This document shows, one piece after another, positions 25,456-34,660 of a stretch of 64,000 nucleotides of DNA. Origin of the DNA: JAPPHA01 sp963662705 (GTDB lineage: Bacteria > Pseudomonadota > Alphaproteobacteria > Rhodobacterales > Rhodobacteraceae); contig OY759767.1 of assembly GCA_963662705.2 (NCBI GenBank), positions 3,100,001 to 3,164,000 of the forward strand. Direction: 5' to 3'. Numbering within the stretch: position 1 is the stretch's first letter; each line of letters opens with the position of its first letter. Below the pieces are notes generated by a model. It was given only the letters and a program-made list of their open reading frames with translations, did not search any database and had not been told where the DNA came from. Position numbers and translations under genes: made by a program.

Positions 25456-26651
25456 TGGTTACGATCGACGCGGTCAGGTGCGTCCTGCTGAGTTCCCCGT
25501 ATTCCTTCGCAGAAGACGCGGAGATCCTGGAGTGTTTCCCGAACGGTCCCAAGCGCACGGTCGGCATGGTCGAAATCACCCTGTCGAACGGAGTGACGGG
25601 AATCGGCGAAGGATACCTCGCGGTGTTCGCCCCATTGGTTTTCCGGGCCATTGTCGAGCTTTGCACGCCGGTGCTACTCGGCAAGGACGCACTGGATATT
25701 TCTCGCCGCACGGCCGATATCAGGAGTCTCTGCGACTACTGGTCACTCCAGGGCGCAGCCCGGCATGTCCTCTCCGCAATCGACATCGCTTTGCACGACG
25801 CGGCCGCAAAATCCCGGCAGCAGCCGCTGTTCGCATACCTTGGCAGCACCGGCGAATGCGAAATCGAGGTCTACGGCAGCGGCGGATGCTGTGATTCGCG
25901 CGAACACTTCCAGGCCGAATTCGGTCAGCTCGAGGCGCTCGGAATCACGCTCTACAAGATTCGCGCGGTGAAAGAGGATATCAACCGGACGGCGTGGGCT
26001 GTCAACGAGGCGGGACGGCGTGGCATCCGGGTCGGCGTGGACATGTGCCAGAACCTTGCGGACCCGCCGCAGGAAGTGGACGACGTGGTCAATTTCCTCG
26101 AACGGGTACACGCCTCTTCCGACCACCGGGTCGTGTTCCTCGAAGAAGCGGTCGGCCCGGATTGCCCGGAAGGGTTCAGGGACCTGCGGAACCGTGTCGA
26201 AGCACAGGTTTGCGGAGGTGAAATCATCACGACACCCGGAGAAATGGTCCGCAGGATGCAGGCAGGCGTCTACGACTTCGTGCAGCCGGACGCATCGGTC
26301 ATTGGCGGAATTTCCCCGGTAATGGAGGTCTTCGAAGCATCCGGCCGCCTGGATACGGATGTCGTCGTCCACGCCTGGGGCGGTGCCGCGGCCATCATGG
26401 CGAGTTATCACTGTGCCATAGCGGGCGGCGGCAGGCTGGTCGAGCATCCGATGCTGGACTTCCCCCTGGGAGACGAAATGCTGGCGGGGCAGCGCCGAAT
26501 CCGCGACGGTCGGCTCGGACTGCCTGACGCCCCGGGCATCGGCGTCACCCTCACCCCGGAACTCGAGGCCCGCTATCCCTTTGATCCGACGGCGGTCTAT
26601 TCGTGCATCTTGCTGGACTACGCACGGAACCCGGAAAGCTATTGGATTTGA
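25455..26651 (+). CDS. Enolase-superfamily (mandelate racemase/muconate lactonizing type) acid-sugar dehydratase candidate
   Basis: A 398-residue protein with an N-terminal capping domain and a C-terminal barrel. Metal and catalytic residues are visible: KxR/K in LYKIRAVKE, the first Asp in RVGVDMCQN, Glu in VFLEEAVG, Glu in QVCGGEIIT, and the general-base His in VVVHAWGGAA. The His/Lys arrangement is that of the mandelate-racemase subgroup, whose members dehydrate aldonic or aldaric acids. The ATG shares its first base with the preceding stop, so it is translationally coupled. The specific substrate cannot be told from sequence. It converges with the ABC transporter block on the other strand. 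Confidence 0.83.
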   Translation: MVTIDAVRCVLLSSPYSFAEDAEILECFPNGPKRTVGMVEITLSNGVTGIGEGYLAVFAPLVFRAIVELCTPVLLGKDALDISRRTADIRSLCDYWSLQGAARHVLSAIDIALHDAAAKSRQQPLFAYLGSTGECEIEVYGSGGCCDSREHFQAEFGQLEALGITLYKIRAVKEDINRTAWAVNEAGRRGIRVGVDMCQNLADPPQEVDDVVNFLERVHASSDHRVVFLEEAVGPDCPEGFRDLRNRVEAQVCGGEIITTPGEMVRRMQAGVYDFVQPDASVIGGISPVMEVFEASGRLDTDVVVHAWGGAAAIMASYHCAIAGGGRLVEHPMLDFPLGDEMLAGQRRIRDGRLGLPDAPGIGVTLTPELEARYPFDPTAVYSCILLDYARNPESYWI

Positions 26652-26739
26652 TTCGAGTGTTGGTTGGCGGCATTCAGTAACCGGACGACCGTCAAACACG
26701 GCCAAACCGCGGCGCATCTCAAACTCGTTGACACTGGAA

Positions 26740-27834
26740 TCAGGTCACGAGTCGTATGGCCCGGCCTGCCTCGTCGAACAGGTTGATTCGTGCAGGATCG
26801 ATCGAGACCTCCAGGGGGCCCGGTTCGGGGGGCTCGGATGCCCTGGATTCGATGACGAGCGTGCCCGAAGGGAAGTCCGGGGCATGGAGGAGCAGGGTAC
26901 TGCCCAGGTTTTCCACAAACCTGACGTCTGCCGTCACCCGGAATCCGTCTCCTTCCGGCTCGGTGAATGCTTCAGGCCGGACGCCGAGCGTCAGCTTGTC
27001 ACCCGCAGCCAGTTGCCCGTCCGCTCCCGGAAGCGCAAGTTCCGCGCCTTCGACCCCGGCCAACCTAATGTGCAGCGCTTTCCCCGTGGATCCGGTTACC
27101 TCGCTTTCAAGCAGGTTCATCCGCGGCGACCCGATGAAACCGGCAACGAATACATTGGCCGGGTGGTGGTACAGTTCGACCGGAGTCCCTACCTGTTCGA
27201 TCCTTCCTTCCCGCAGGACGACGATTCGGTCGGCCATCGTCATCGCCTCGACCTGGTCGTGGGTCACGTAAATCATCGTCGCCTGCAATTCCTGGTGGAG
27301 TGCGGCAATCTCGAGCCGCATTTGGACCCGCAACTCTGCATCGAGATTGCTGAGGGGCTCGTCGAACAGGAAAACCTTAGGATTGCGAACAATTGCCCGC
27401 CCGATCGCCACACGCTGGCGCTGGCCACCGGAGAGTTGCCTTGGCATGCGCTCCAGCAACTCATCAAGCCGGAGGGTCCGCGCGGCCTCCCGAACGCGCG
27501 CGGCCCGGTCGACCTTTCCGATTCCGGACATCCGCAGCGCGAAGCCCATGTTGTCGGCAACACTCATGTGCGGGTAGAGCGCATAGGACTGGAAAACCAT
27601 GGCGACCTCCCGCCGGGACGGGTTGACGCCGCGCATGGTCCGGCCATCGATACGCACTTCGCCCCCTGTCAGATGCTCAAGTCCGCAAATGAGGCGCAGC
27701 AGGGTGGACTTTCCGCAGCCGGAAGGACCGACAAAGACGACCAGTTCCCCCGACCGGACGGAAAGACTGACGTTATGGATCACGCGGTCGCCGTCGAATT
27801 CCTTGCTGACATTCTTGAGTTCGACGTCACTCAT
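26740..27834 (-). CDS. ABC transporter ATP-binding protein, UgpC/MalK type
   Basis: Nucleotide-binding subunit of a carbohydrate-type importer, 364 residues. Walker A is GPSGCGKSTLL, the Q-loop MVFQSYALYPHMSV, the signature LSGGQRQRVAIGRA, Walker B VFLFDEPLSNLD and the H-loop VTHDQVEAM. The C-terminal ~130 residues form the OB-fold regulatory domain of MalK-like proteins (GVRPEAF, FVENLGSTLLLH). It is the last gene of a minus-strand cluster with two permeases and a binding protein, so it most likely energises that importer. Confidence 0.95.
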   Translation of the reverse strand: MSDVELKNVSKEFDGDRVIHNVSLSVRSGELVVFVGPSGCGKSTLLRLICGLEHLTGGEVRIDGRTMRGVNPSRREVAMVFQSYALYPHMSVADNMGFALRMSGIGKVDRAARVREAARTLRLDELLERMPRQLSGGQRQRVAIGRAIVRNPKVFLFDEPLSNLDAELRVQMRLEIAALHQELQATMIYVTHDQVEAMTMADRIVVLREGRIEQVGTPVELYHHPANVFVAGFIGSPRMNLLESEVTGSTGKALHIRLAGVEGAELALPGADGQLAAGDKLTLGVRPEAFTEPEGDGFRVTADVRFVENLGSTLLLHAPDFPSGTLVIESRASEPPEPGPLEVSIDPARINLFDEAGRAIRLVT

Positions 27835-27895
27835 ATCGCAGCTCCTGTCATTTGCCGGGCATGGGTTCCGTCAACCAGTTCCCGGAACGCCCTCG

Positions 27896-29029
27896 TCACG
27901 CCGTCACGCCTGGAACCGGGTGCACTGGACGTATTGCAGCGGTCGATCTGTCGTATCCCACTCGTGGTAGCACGCGACGACCGCGCCGTCCGGGGGCCTG
28001 CACAACCGTTGGGTATCCGATGTGCTGAAACAGGCCGGGATTGTCGGGATCGATCGAACCCGCGCCGCGCCGATCCGGATCGGCCTCGAATTCCCGAGAA
28101 GATCCTGGCGTCTCCAGTTTCGTGCTGCCAGGCACGCCGCCGGAGCGAATCACGAATTCATTGGCGACGTCCCAGGTTACACCATCCTCCGAGACGACCC
28201 CGCGTACGCCGTGGGGCGGACGACGGTAGCCGTAGACCATCAGGTACCGCCCATCGGCCAGCGCGATGAGATCGGCGGGGTTCCCCCAGATGTTGGTCCA
28301 TCTTGGTGGTGTCCAGGAGAAACCTTCATCTTCCGAAACTGGCATCACCATGTTCTTCGCATCGCCGCTCGGGTCGACATGCGTTCGCATGAGACAGATG
28401 AGCCTTCCGTCCGCGAGACGCAGGATGGCAGGCTCCTCGTAGTCGATGATGGAAGCCGGGTCATAGGCGATCGTGGAGTAATACTCCCAGTTCGACCCGC
28501 CGTCATCCGATCGCATCAGGACAGAACGGTTCGTCTCGCCCTCTCCTTCCTCGCCATACCCGCGGATCCGCCCGCAAAGACCCATTAACAGCGCGCCCGA
28601 AGGCAGCTGCCAGCATCCTGACCGGCAGCCGCCGTGCTTCAATGGCCGGACATTGACCGGAATCGGCGCGCCCCAGGTCTCACCGCAGTTGGTGGACTTG
28701 ACCATATAGGTGCCGAGCCATCCCTGGGTCTTGAAGGCCCAGGTCCAGTCTCCCCATTCCCGCGTCATGGGCCGCGATGCCCAGGAGGGTTGTTCGGGTT
28801 TCACGCCCCGGCGGAAGAACGCAGTGATGGTCAGGTTCACCACAAGCGTCCCGTCCGCCAGTTCGCAGATGCCGCTGTCCCATTTTCCCGTGGTATCGGT
28901 CCAAGGGAGAACGACGCTGGGCTGCGACCAGGTGATGCCGGCGTTTTCCGCCTTTCCAGAGTTTGACACTATATCTGGGTTCCTTCCTGTTGCTTTGTTG
29001 CGCCAGCCCGCGGAATAGGCGGCCATCAT
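27896..29029 (-). CDS. Sialidase-like (BNR-repeat) protein with a 3' frameshift
   Basis: Six-bladed beta-propeller protein of the sialidase/neuraminidase superfamily. Asp-box-like repeats are visible as STNCGETWGAPI, SDDGGSNWEYY, SEDEGFSWTPP and SEDGVTWDVANEF. ADGTLVVNL and ADGRLICLMRTH recur at blade starts. No signal peptide is seen, so it may be cytoplasmic or not a true sialidase. A G5/C5 run at 27992-27996 shifts the frame. The alternative frame continues DGAVVACYHEWDTTD and YVQCTRFQA to a stop at 27904, clearly the native C-terminus, so the last ~30 residues of the annotated frame are wrong. Start ATG overlaps the aldehyde dehydrogenase stop. Confidence 0.75.
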   Translation of the reverse strand: MMAAYSAGWRNKATGRNPDIVSNSGKAENAGITWSQPSVVLPWTDTTGKWDSGICELADGTLVVNLTITAFFRRGVKPEQPSWASRPMTREWGDWTWAFKTQGWLGTYMVKSTNCGETWGAPIPVNVRPLKHGGCRSGCWQLPSGALLMGLCGRIRGYGEEGEGETNRSVLMRSDDGGSNWEYYSTIAYDPASIIDYEEPAILRLADGRLICLMRTHVDPSGDAKNMVMPVSEDEGFSWTPPRWTNIWGNPADLIALADGRYLMVYGYRRPPHGVRGVVSEDGVTWDVANEFVIRSGGVPGSTKLETPGSSREFEADPDRRGAGSIDPDNPGLFQHIGYPTVVQAPGRRGRRVLPRVGYDRSTAAIRPVHPVPGVTA

Positions 29030-30588
29030 CCTCCATCTTCCGCGGAGAACGTCCTGCCGTTTCCGAATCCGAGGTGGATGCCGATATTCTTGATCCGCAG
29101 GTAGTGGCGAAGTCCCTCCTGCCCGCGTTCCCTGCCGAACCCGCTGTCCTTGATGCCGCCCGTCGGCGCCTGCACACCGCCGATGAACCATCCGTTGATC
29201 CACACCGTGCCCGCATCAAGCCTGCGGGAGAGCCGGAGTGCCCGGTCAATGCTCGCCGTGTGAACTCCGGCGGCGAGGCCATAGGGAAGCCTGTTCGCAA
29301 TTTTCAATGCCTCATCCTCGCCCCTGAACCGGTAGACGGTAACCACTGGTCCGAAGGTTTCCTTCGTCGCCACCTGGCTGTCGAGGCTCGCCGGCTCGAG
29401 AACCGCCGGATGCACGAAGAACCCGCCGCCTTTCCATTCCGCCGGTGGCTCCCCCAGGAGGAAATGCGCCCCCTCTTCGGCCGCCAGGGACAGGTGGCCC
29501 CGGACCCTTTCGTACTGTTCGCGTGAAACCAGCGGGCCGAGATCGGGATCTTCGTGTCCGGGTCCGGCGCGCAGCCTGCCTGCGCGTTCTACGAAACGCG
29601 AAAGGAATTCTTCGGCGATCGCCTGTTCGAGCAGCAGCCGCGATGCCGACGAGCACACTTGCCCACAATTATCGAACGCCCCTTCGACGGCTGACTCGAC
29701 GGCGTGTTCGAGATCGGCATCCGCGAAGACGATCATCGGGTTCTTTCCGCCGAGTTCAAGCACCGCCGGGCGCAAATTCCTGCCCGCGGCCGCGCCCACG
29801 CTGCGCCCCGTTTCGACCGAGCCCGTGAAGGTGACGCCGTCGATCCCCGGATGCCCGGCGAGCATGGCGCCGGTTCGCGGGCCATCGCCGGTCACAACGT
29901 TGACCACGCCTTCCGGGAACCCCGCCTCCTTCGCCATCCGCGCAAGCGCGAGCGTGGACAGCGGGGTCTGCTCAGCTGGCTTGATTACTGTGGTGCAGCC
30001 GGCAGCGAGGGCTGGCGCAATCGAACGCGCGGCCATTCCCAGCGGGAAGTTCCATGGGGTAATGTGGGCGGTGACTCCCAGGGGTTCCGCCTCCGTGAAG
30101 TCGAGGAACTCCCGACCGAGCGGCACCGAAATCCCCTCGAGCTTGTCAGCGGCACCTGCGTTGTAGGTGAGCGTCGCTGCAACGCCCTCCACGTCGCCGC
30201 GCGCCGCGGAAATCGGCTTGCCGGTATCGAGCATTTCCAGTTCTGCCAGCGTGTCGAGATGGCGCCGGCATGCATCGGCGAAATCCAGCAACAGCGCCCC
30301 GCGGTGGGATGGCGTAAGAAATCCCCAGGGTCCGGCCAGGGCCGATCGCGCGGCGCAAACTGCCCTGTCCACGTCCTCCGCACTGCCGGAAGAGAAACCA
30401 GCCAGAATGCCGCCACTCGCAGGATCCACGGATTCCAGCCTCTCGCCATCACTGGCAGCCGCCGCGCAGCCGTCGATCCAGATACTGTCGTAGACGGGAA
30501 GCGATCCTTCGACTCGGTCTGGCCGGGCAGGCCAGGGAAGCCCGCGGAGCCGGGTGGAGGCATGTGATCTATTGCTTGATTCCGCCAT
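29026..30588 (-). CDS. NAD(P)-dependent aldehyde dehydrogenase
   Basis: A 520-residue enzyme of the classical ALDH fold. It has TPWNFPLGMA, the cofactor loop FTGSVETGRSVG, the catalytic Glu in VLELGGKNPM and the nucleophile Cys in NCGQVCSSASR. KETFGPVVTVYRF and the C-terminal GGIKDSGFGRERG are also present. It oxidises an aldehyde to the acid. In an acid-sugar pathway it could act on 2-oxoglutarate semialdehyde or a similar product, but the betaine-aldehyde subgroup is also possible. It starts 20 bases inside the end of the upstream permease gene and overlaps the downstream sialidase-like gene. Confidence 0.9.
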   Translation of the reverse strand: MAESSNRSHASTRLRGLPWPARPDRVEGSLPVYDSIWIDGCAAAASDGERLESVDPASGGILAGFSSGSAEDVDRAVCAARSALAGPWGFLTPSHRGALLLDFADACRRHLDTLAELEMLDTGKPISAARGDVEGVAATLTYNAGAADKLEGISVPLGREFLDFTEAEPLGVTAHITPWNFPLGMAARSIAPALAAGCTTVIKPAEQTPLSTLALARMAKEAGFPEGVVNVVTGDGPRTGAMLAGHPGIDGVTFTGSVETGRSVGAAAGRNLRPAVLELGGKNPMIVFADADLEHAVESAVEGAFDNCGQVCSSASRLLLEQAIAEEFLSRFVERAGRLRAGPGHEDPDLGPLVSREQYERVRGHLSLAAEEGAHFLLGEPPAEWKGGGFFVHPAVLEPASLDSQVATKETFGPVVTVYRFRGEDEALKIANRLPYGLAAGVHTASIDRALRLSRRLDAGTVWINGWFIGGVQAPTGGIKDSGFGRERGQEGLRHYLRIKNIGIHLGFGNGRTFSAEDGG

Positions 30589-31423
30589 GGGAAATCCCCT
30601 GGATGAAATACCGCTGGAGAAAGAAGAACAGGGCGAGGCTGGGAATCGACAACACGGTGATGCCGGCCATGGCGACCGAGTAGCCTTCGAGTTGCGTGTG
30701 TGTTCCGATGACCGGCGCGAAACGGGCGATGCCCACGGGCATCGTCTTCATGCTCTCGTCGAAAACGACGAGGAGTGGCCAAAGGAAGTTGTTCCAGTTG
30801 AGAGTGAACACGATGACCGCGGCCGCGATCATGGGTGCACGGGCAAGCGGGAGCGCCACGAACCAGAAGAGCCGAAACGCGCCCGCACCATCCATGCGCC
30901 CCGCTTCGATAAGTTCCTTCGGGAAATTCAGGAAGAACTGGCGAAAGATGTAGACCGCGAAGACATTTGCAATCGTTGGCAAGATCAAGGCCTTGTACGT
31001 GCTGGCCCAGCCGATCTTGATGAAGGCGAGAAGCATCGGGACGACGGAGACCTCGACCGGGATCATGATCGAGGCAAGGAATACCAGGAAAATGGTAGCC
31101 CGGCCGGGATAGCGGAACTGCGCAAGGGAAAACCCGGCGAGCGCACCGAACAGGACGCACAGCGTGGTCGAGGCCACGGCTTGGACGAGGCTGTTCAGGA
31201 ACCATCGGACGATCGGATACTCGAAAATCTTGACGTAGTTGTCGATGGTGACCCGCCGCGGAATCCACTCGATTGAAGCGGTCATGACATCCGAGGGAAA
31301 CTTGAACGATGTCGAGACCATCCAAAAGAACGGCGCCGCCCAGACCAGCGCTATGGTCGTGCCGATGATCCAGACCGCCAGGTCGCTCCAGCCCATGTTG
31401 TTCCGTTCGAGCCAGCCACGCAT
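30569..31423 (-). CDS. ABC transporter permease, MalG/UgpE type
   Basis: Inner-membrane subunit of 284 residues with six predicted transmembrane helices (for example IIGTTIALVWAAPFFWMVST and TIFLVFLASIMIPVEVSVVP). The cytoplasmic EAA loop is EAGRMDGAGAFRLFWF, which docks to the ATPase. The start overlaps the stop of the companion permease gene (ATGA). The gene forms the second half of a UGP-type sugar importer. Confidence 0.95.
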   Translation of the reverse strand: MRGWLERNNMGWSDLAVWIIGTTIALVWAAPFFWMVSTSFKFPSDVMTASIEWIPRRVTIDNYVKIFEYPIVRWFLNSLVQAVASTTLCVLFGALAGFSLAQFRYPGRATIFLVFLASIMIPVEVSVVPMLLAFIKIGWASTYKALILPTIANVFAVYIFRQFFLNFPKELIEAGRMDGAGAFRLFWFVALPLARAPMIAAAVIVFTLNWNNFLWPLLVVFDESMKTMPVGIARFAPVIGTHTQLEGYSVAMAGITVLSIPSLALFFFLQRYFIQGISHGGIKQ

Positions 31424-32331
31424 CAGGTCTTTTCCCGGATGAGAAATCGCTGGACGATCGTTGCCAGAAGAATGACGACGAATAGCGAGATCGCGAGCGC
31501 GGAGGCGTAGCCGTAGAGATTCCGGACGATTGCCACCGAGTAAATGTAATAAATCGGCGACGAAGAAGCACCAGCCGGCCCGCCGTTGGTCATCACGTAG
31601 ACCTGGCTGAAAATCCGTAGCGTCGAGATCAGCTGCAGGGTGATCACCATGGACAGCACAGGGCGGAGGTGCGGAAGAATGACGAAGCGCAACCGGTTGA
31701 AGGGGCCGGCGCCATCGACGGTAGCGGCTTCGGTGAGGTCGCGCGGAATGTCCTGCAGCGCGGCAAGCAGCAGCACGAACGCCAGTCCGAGATCCCACCA
31801 GATCGAAGCGATCGATACGCCGATCAGGGCCCAGTCCGTAGAGGTGAGCCAGGGGATGTTGCGGATACCGATCGTGCCAAGCAGGTTGTTGACGAGCCCG
31901 AACTGGGTGTCGAGTATCCACACCCAGACAAGTCCGATCACGGTTGCGGAGACCACATGGGGCGCAAAGAACAGGGTCCGGGCAAGTCCTGCGAGAGGAT
32001 AGGAGCGATTGACGAACAGGGCAAACGTCAGCCCGAGGACGGTGACGCCGGGGACGATGATCAGCGCGTAGAAGAACACATTCCGGAAGGCGACCCAGAC
32101 CCACTCGTCGGAAAAGCCTTCCCGGAAATTCTCCAGGCCGACCCACCGCGGCGTGCCGATGATGCTCCACTCGGTGAAGGCGACATAGGTCCCGAAGATG
32201 ACCGGGCCGACATTGAACACCAGGAACGGAATCGCGAAACAGGCAACGAACAGGTAGCCGATCCAGTCAATTGGAGGCCGTTCGCCGTCTTCCACATGTG
32301 GTCCTGTGTCAGGTATCGTTCCTAGGCTCAC
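31423..32331 (-). CDS. ABC transporter permease, MalF/UgpA type
   Basis: A 302-residue membrane protein with about six helices. The first is WIGYLFVACFAIPFLVFNVG and the last IVRNLYGYASALAISLFVVI. The EAA loop is EAATVDGAGPFNRLRFVILP. It pairs with the downstream MalG-type permease, with which it is translationally coupled. The gene follows the binding-protein gene after a 314-base gap that contains a strong stem-loop. Confidence 0.95.
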   Translation of the reverse strand: MSLGTIPDTGPHVEDGERPPIDWIGYLFVACFAIPFLVFNVGPVIFGTYVAFTEWSIIGTPRWVGLENFREGFSDEWVWVAFRNVFFYALIIVPGVTVLGLTFALFVNRSYPLAGLARTLFFAPHVVSATVIGLVWVWILDTQFGLVNNLLGTIGIRNIPWLTSTDWALIGVSIASIWWDLGLAFVLLLAALQDIPRDLTEAATVDGAGPFNRLRFVILPHLRPVLSMVITLQLISTLRIFSQVYVMTNGGPAGASSSPIYYIYSVAIVRNLYGYASALAISLFVVILLATIVQRFLIREKT

Positions 32332-32645
32332 CTTGGCGCCGGCCTCCCACGTTCAGGTCGTGCTGCACGCAATTTGTTCTCACTCCGGTCCCTCGCCACT
32401 GTGGGTGGGGGAGGCATCTCCCTGAACCTGCGCTGATTTTCGGGTGACAGCAAAGTGGATCCGCCCCCGAACCAGAATCTGCCGAAACGAAGCCTTGCAG
32501 GATTTCCGCAGTCCTTACGTTTGTTTCGGCGACCCGATGCCTGACGCAGCACCTGCGATGTTCAGCGTGCGGACAGGCACAAGACTGCTGGCCGGAAAAG
32601 GTCCCGGCCAGCGTCCCTCGTCTCCGGGGGCTCAGGTCGTTCGAC
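32332..32645 (-). other. Spacer between binding protein and permeases with stem-loop
   Basis: Non-coding spacer of 314 bases. At 32587-32612 it holds a perfect nine-base inverted repeat (GCTGGCCGG, eight-base loop, CCGGCCAGC). There is no T-run after it on the minus strand, so it is more likely an RNA-stabilising or attenuating hairpin than a full terminator. Nothing else was recognised. Confidence 0.6.
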
Positions 32646-34004
32646 TCAGCCCGCGTCGAGACCTTCTTGCCATTTCTCCGCAAGCTGTTCCATAGCCTCT
32701 GCGGGAGTCTTGGACCCGGTCCACACGCCTTCCAGTGTCCGGGCCAGGTAGTTGCCGCCGGAGTAGATGGTGAAGTCCGGTCCGGCGAGCACCGGAATCT
32801 CCGGAATCGTCGCAAACGCCATGCCGTCCACGAAGGCGCCGCGAACGTCCCAGGAGTGCCCGGCGGTCTTGTAGTCGGGCCGGGCAAGGATGGATTTCCT
32901 CGGCGAGGCGCCGCGGCCGACCGTTGTCCAGAGGAAGGAGTTGTCGGAGAGCCACTTGACCGCCTCGAGCGTCGCCTTGTAGCGCCCGGGGTCTGACTGG
33001 GCGTAAAGTTCAAGCCCGCCCATTTCGAAGTAGGTTTTCTGCTCCCCGCCAATGTTGGGGAACAGCGAAGTCATGAAGTTCAGCCCCTGCCCGACATAAC
33101 CATTCAGCGTCCATGGTCCGGTCCAGAAGATCGAGCCGCCGCCGGTTCCAAACGCCTTGTAGCGGTCTGTCACGTCGCGGGTCGAAACACGGTGCTTGTC
33201 GAAGAGGTCGAGAACCCATTCCATCGCGGCGATACCCTTTTCGGGATTGACCGCCGCCGTCGAGAGATCGTCGCTGGCGCGACGAAAACCCATCTGTTCG
33301 GCGACAATTCCCCAGGTCACCGTCGGCTGAACGCCGGAACCGGTCATCAGGATACCGGATCGCGTGACCGTGTCGCCGTCCCGTTGGGTCATGGCGAGGC
33401 CCCATTCGATCAACTCCTCGCCGGTTGCCGGTGGCGACGAGGCATCGAGCCCTGCTTCCGCCACATGGTCCAGGTTGATCTCCGGCTGCAGGCTCATCAG
33501 GTCCATCGGGACCATGTAGATGCTGTTGCCATACTTGGGATAGCGTGCCGCCTGGATTGACTTCGGATCAAAGTCCTCAATGTCGAGGCCTACTTCCCCG
33601 ACAAGGTCATCCAGAGCCACGGTCACGCCGTCGCGTGCCAACGCGGCACCGGTTCCGGCCGTTCCCCATCCGAAGTCTGGAGCGCGGCCCGTAGCGGTCG
33701 CCGCCAAAACCTTGGTCACATACTGTTCGTAAGGGACCACCTCCATGCGAATCTGAACGCCCTTGTCCTTGTGGGCTTCGTTGAAGCCGTCGATCATCTG
33801 GGCCCAGATTTCGCCGTCCGATGCCGACAGCCAGCTCCAGTGGACAATTTCATACCCGTCGGCCGCGAGAGCGCGGACCGGCCCGAGATAGGGTGCGGCG
33901 AGACCGGTCGCGGTCGCTGCAGCCGTGGTGCCGAGGAGCCTCCGGCGCGTCATTCCCCATCTCGGTTCATTCACCGAATTCGCTTCGCCTTTAATGCAGG
34001 TCAT
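32646..34004 (-). CDS. ABC transporter substrate-binding protein, Tat-exported
   Basis: Periplasmic sugar-binding protein of family SBP_bac_1, 452 residues. The N-terminus MTRRRLLGTTAAATATGLAA is a twin-arginine signal peptide, unusual for UGP-type proteins but known; cleavage is expected near VRALAADG. The mature part starts EIVHWSWLSASDGEIWAQM, with typical NEAHKDKGVQIRMEVVPY and GKRYK-like hinge regions. The start at 34004 has GAAGGGA six bases upstream. It opens the cluster encoding permeases, aldehyde dehydrogenase, sialidase-like protein and ATPase. Ligand unknown; an acidic sugar is the best guess. Confidence 0.92.
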   Translation of the reverse strand: MTCIKGEANSVNEPRWGMTRRRLLGTTAAATATGLAAPYLGPVRALAADGYEIVHWSWLSASDGEIWAQMIDGFNEAHKDKGVQIRMEVVPYEQYVTKVLAATATGRAPDFGWGTAGTGAALARDGVTVALDDLVGEVGLDIEDFDPKSIQAARYPKYGNSIYMVPMDLMSLQPEINLDHVAEAGLDASSPPATGEELIEWGLAMTQRDGDTVTRSGILMTGSGVQPTVTWGIVAEQMGFRRASDDLSTAAVNPEKGIAAMEWVLDLFDKHRVSTRDVTDRYKAFGTGGGSIFWTGPWTLNGYVGQGLNFMTSLFPNIGGEQKTYFEMGGLELYAQSDPGRYKATLEAVKWLSDNSFLWTTVGRGASPRKSILARPDYKTAGHSWDVRGAFVDGMAFATIPEIPVLAGPDFTIYSGGNYLARTLEGVWTGSKTPAEAMEQLAEKWQEGLDAG

Positions 34005-34660
34005 GTCATTCCCTTCATTTTCCTGTTTCCCAAACAAATTGGCAGCACGCCGAACCGGTCGGACGGCGCCGACTGCCAATGCCGACTGTGCACAAGCAAC
34101 TGGCTGCCGTAGTGTGAGCTCCCGAAAGGCCGCAGTGCGAGAAACGCATCCCCACGCCGAGTTGGTATCGGCGTATTCGGCCAAACCGGAGAACCCTGCA
34201 GCAATCCTCCTTTCGAATGGAGAACACCTGCCAGCTGGAACGGGCGAACGCATTAGTTTCTTCCACTCGTTCAGCCGGACGCGGTCAAGGTATTGGTTTC
34301 ACGGGAACTTGGCAACGGGCCAATTCCTGTCTTCCCGTCACCGTCGGAAACGGGTGACATTTCCCGAACTGCCAGCAGCCAGGCGGTATTTCGCATGCGT
34401 CCGCGGCGATGTTCCTTGAGACGATCTTGTTCATTGGTTGTAGCGTCGGGATCGGGTCCGTCGCCATGAATGCGCGGATGGTCTCGAAGTTGCCGCGGAC
34501 GGCCACGGAACAGGAAGCTTCACGTGACAATCGTGTCTCCGGACAGACGTTTCTGAGCGCACGGTGCTCGGCGCGGTTGCAAGGCTCACCGACTTGGAAG
34601 CATCCCGCATCACGCGCGGGTGTCTGCGCGGGTGTCTGCGAGGCGTGTGCGCCGGTTAGG
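34005..34660. other. Non-coding region upstream of the importer cluster
   Basis: No gene was recognised. It must contain the promoter of the minus-strand importer cluster. At 34614-34637 there is a perfect 12-base tandem repeat (GCGCGGGTGTCT twice). The right end is the flank of an IS4-type element. Confidence 0.5.

Noticed and set aside
29704..30567. 287-codon plus-strand frame
   Set aside because: Antisense to the aldehyde dehydrogenase with all its catalytic motifs.
34614..34637. 12-base tandem repeat near the IS4-type element as a functional site
   Set aside because: Only two copies in GC-rich sequence; no link to the element ends or a promoter could be supported.
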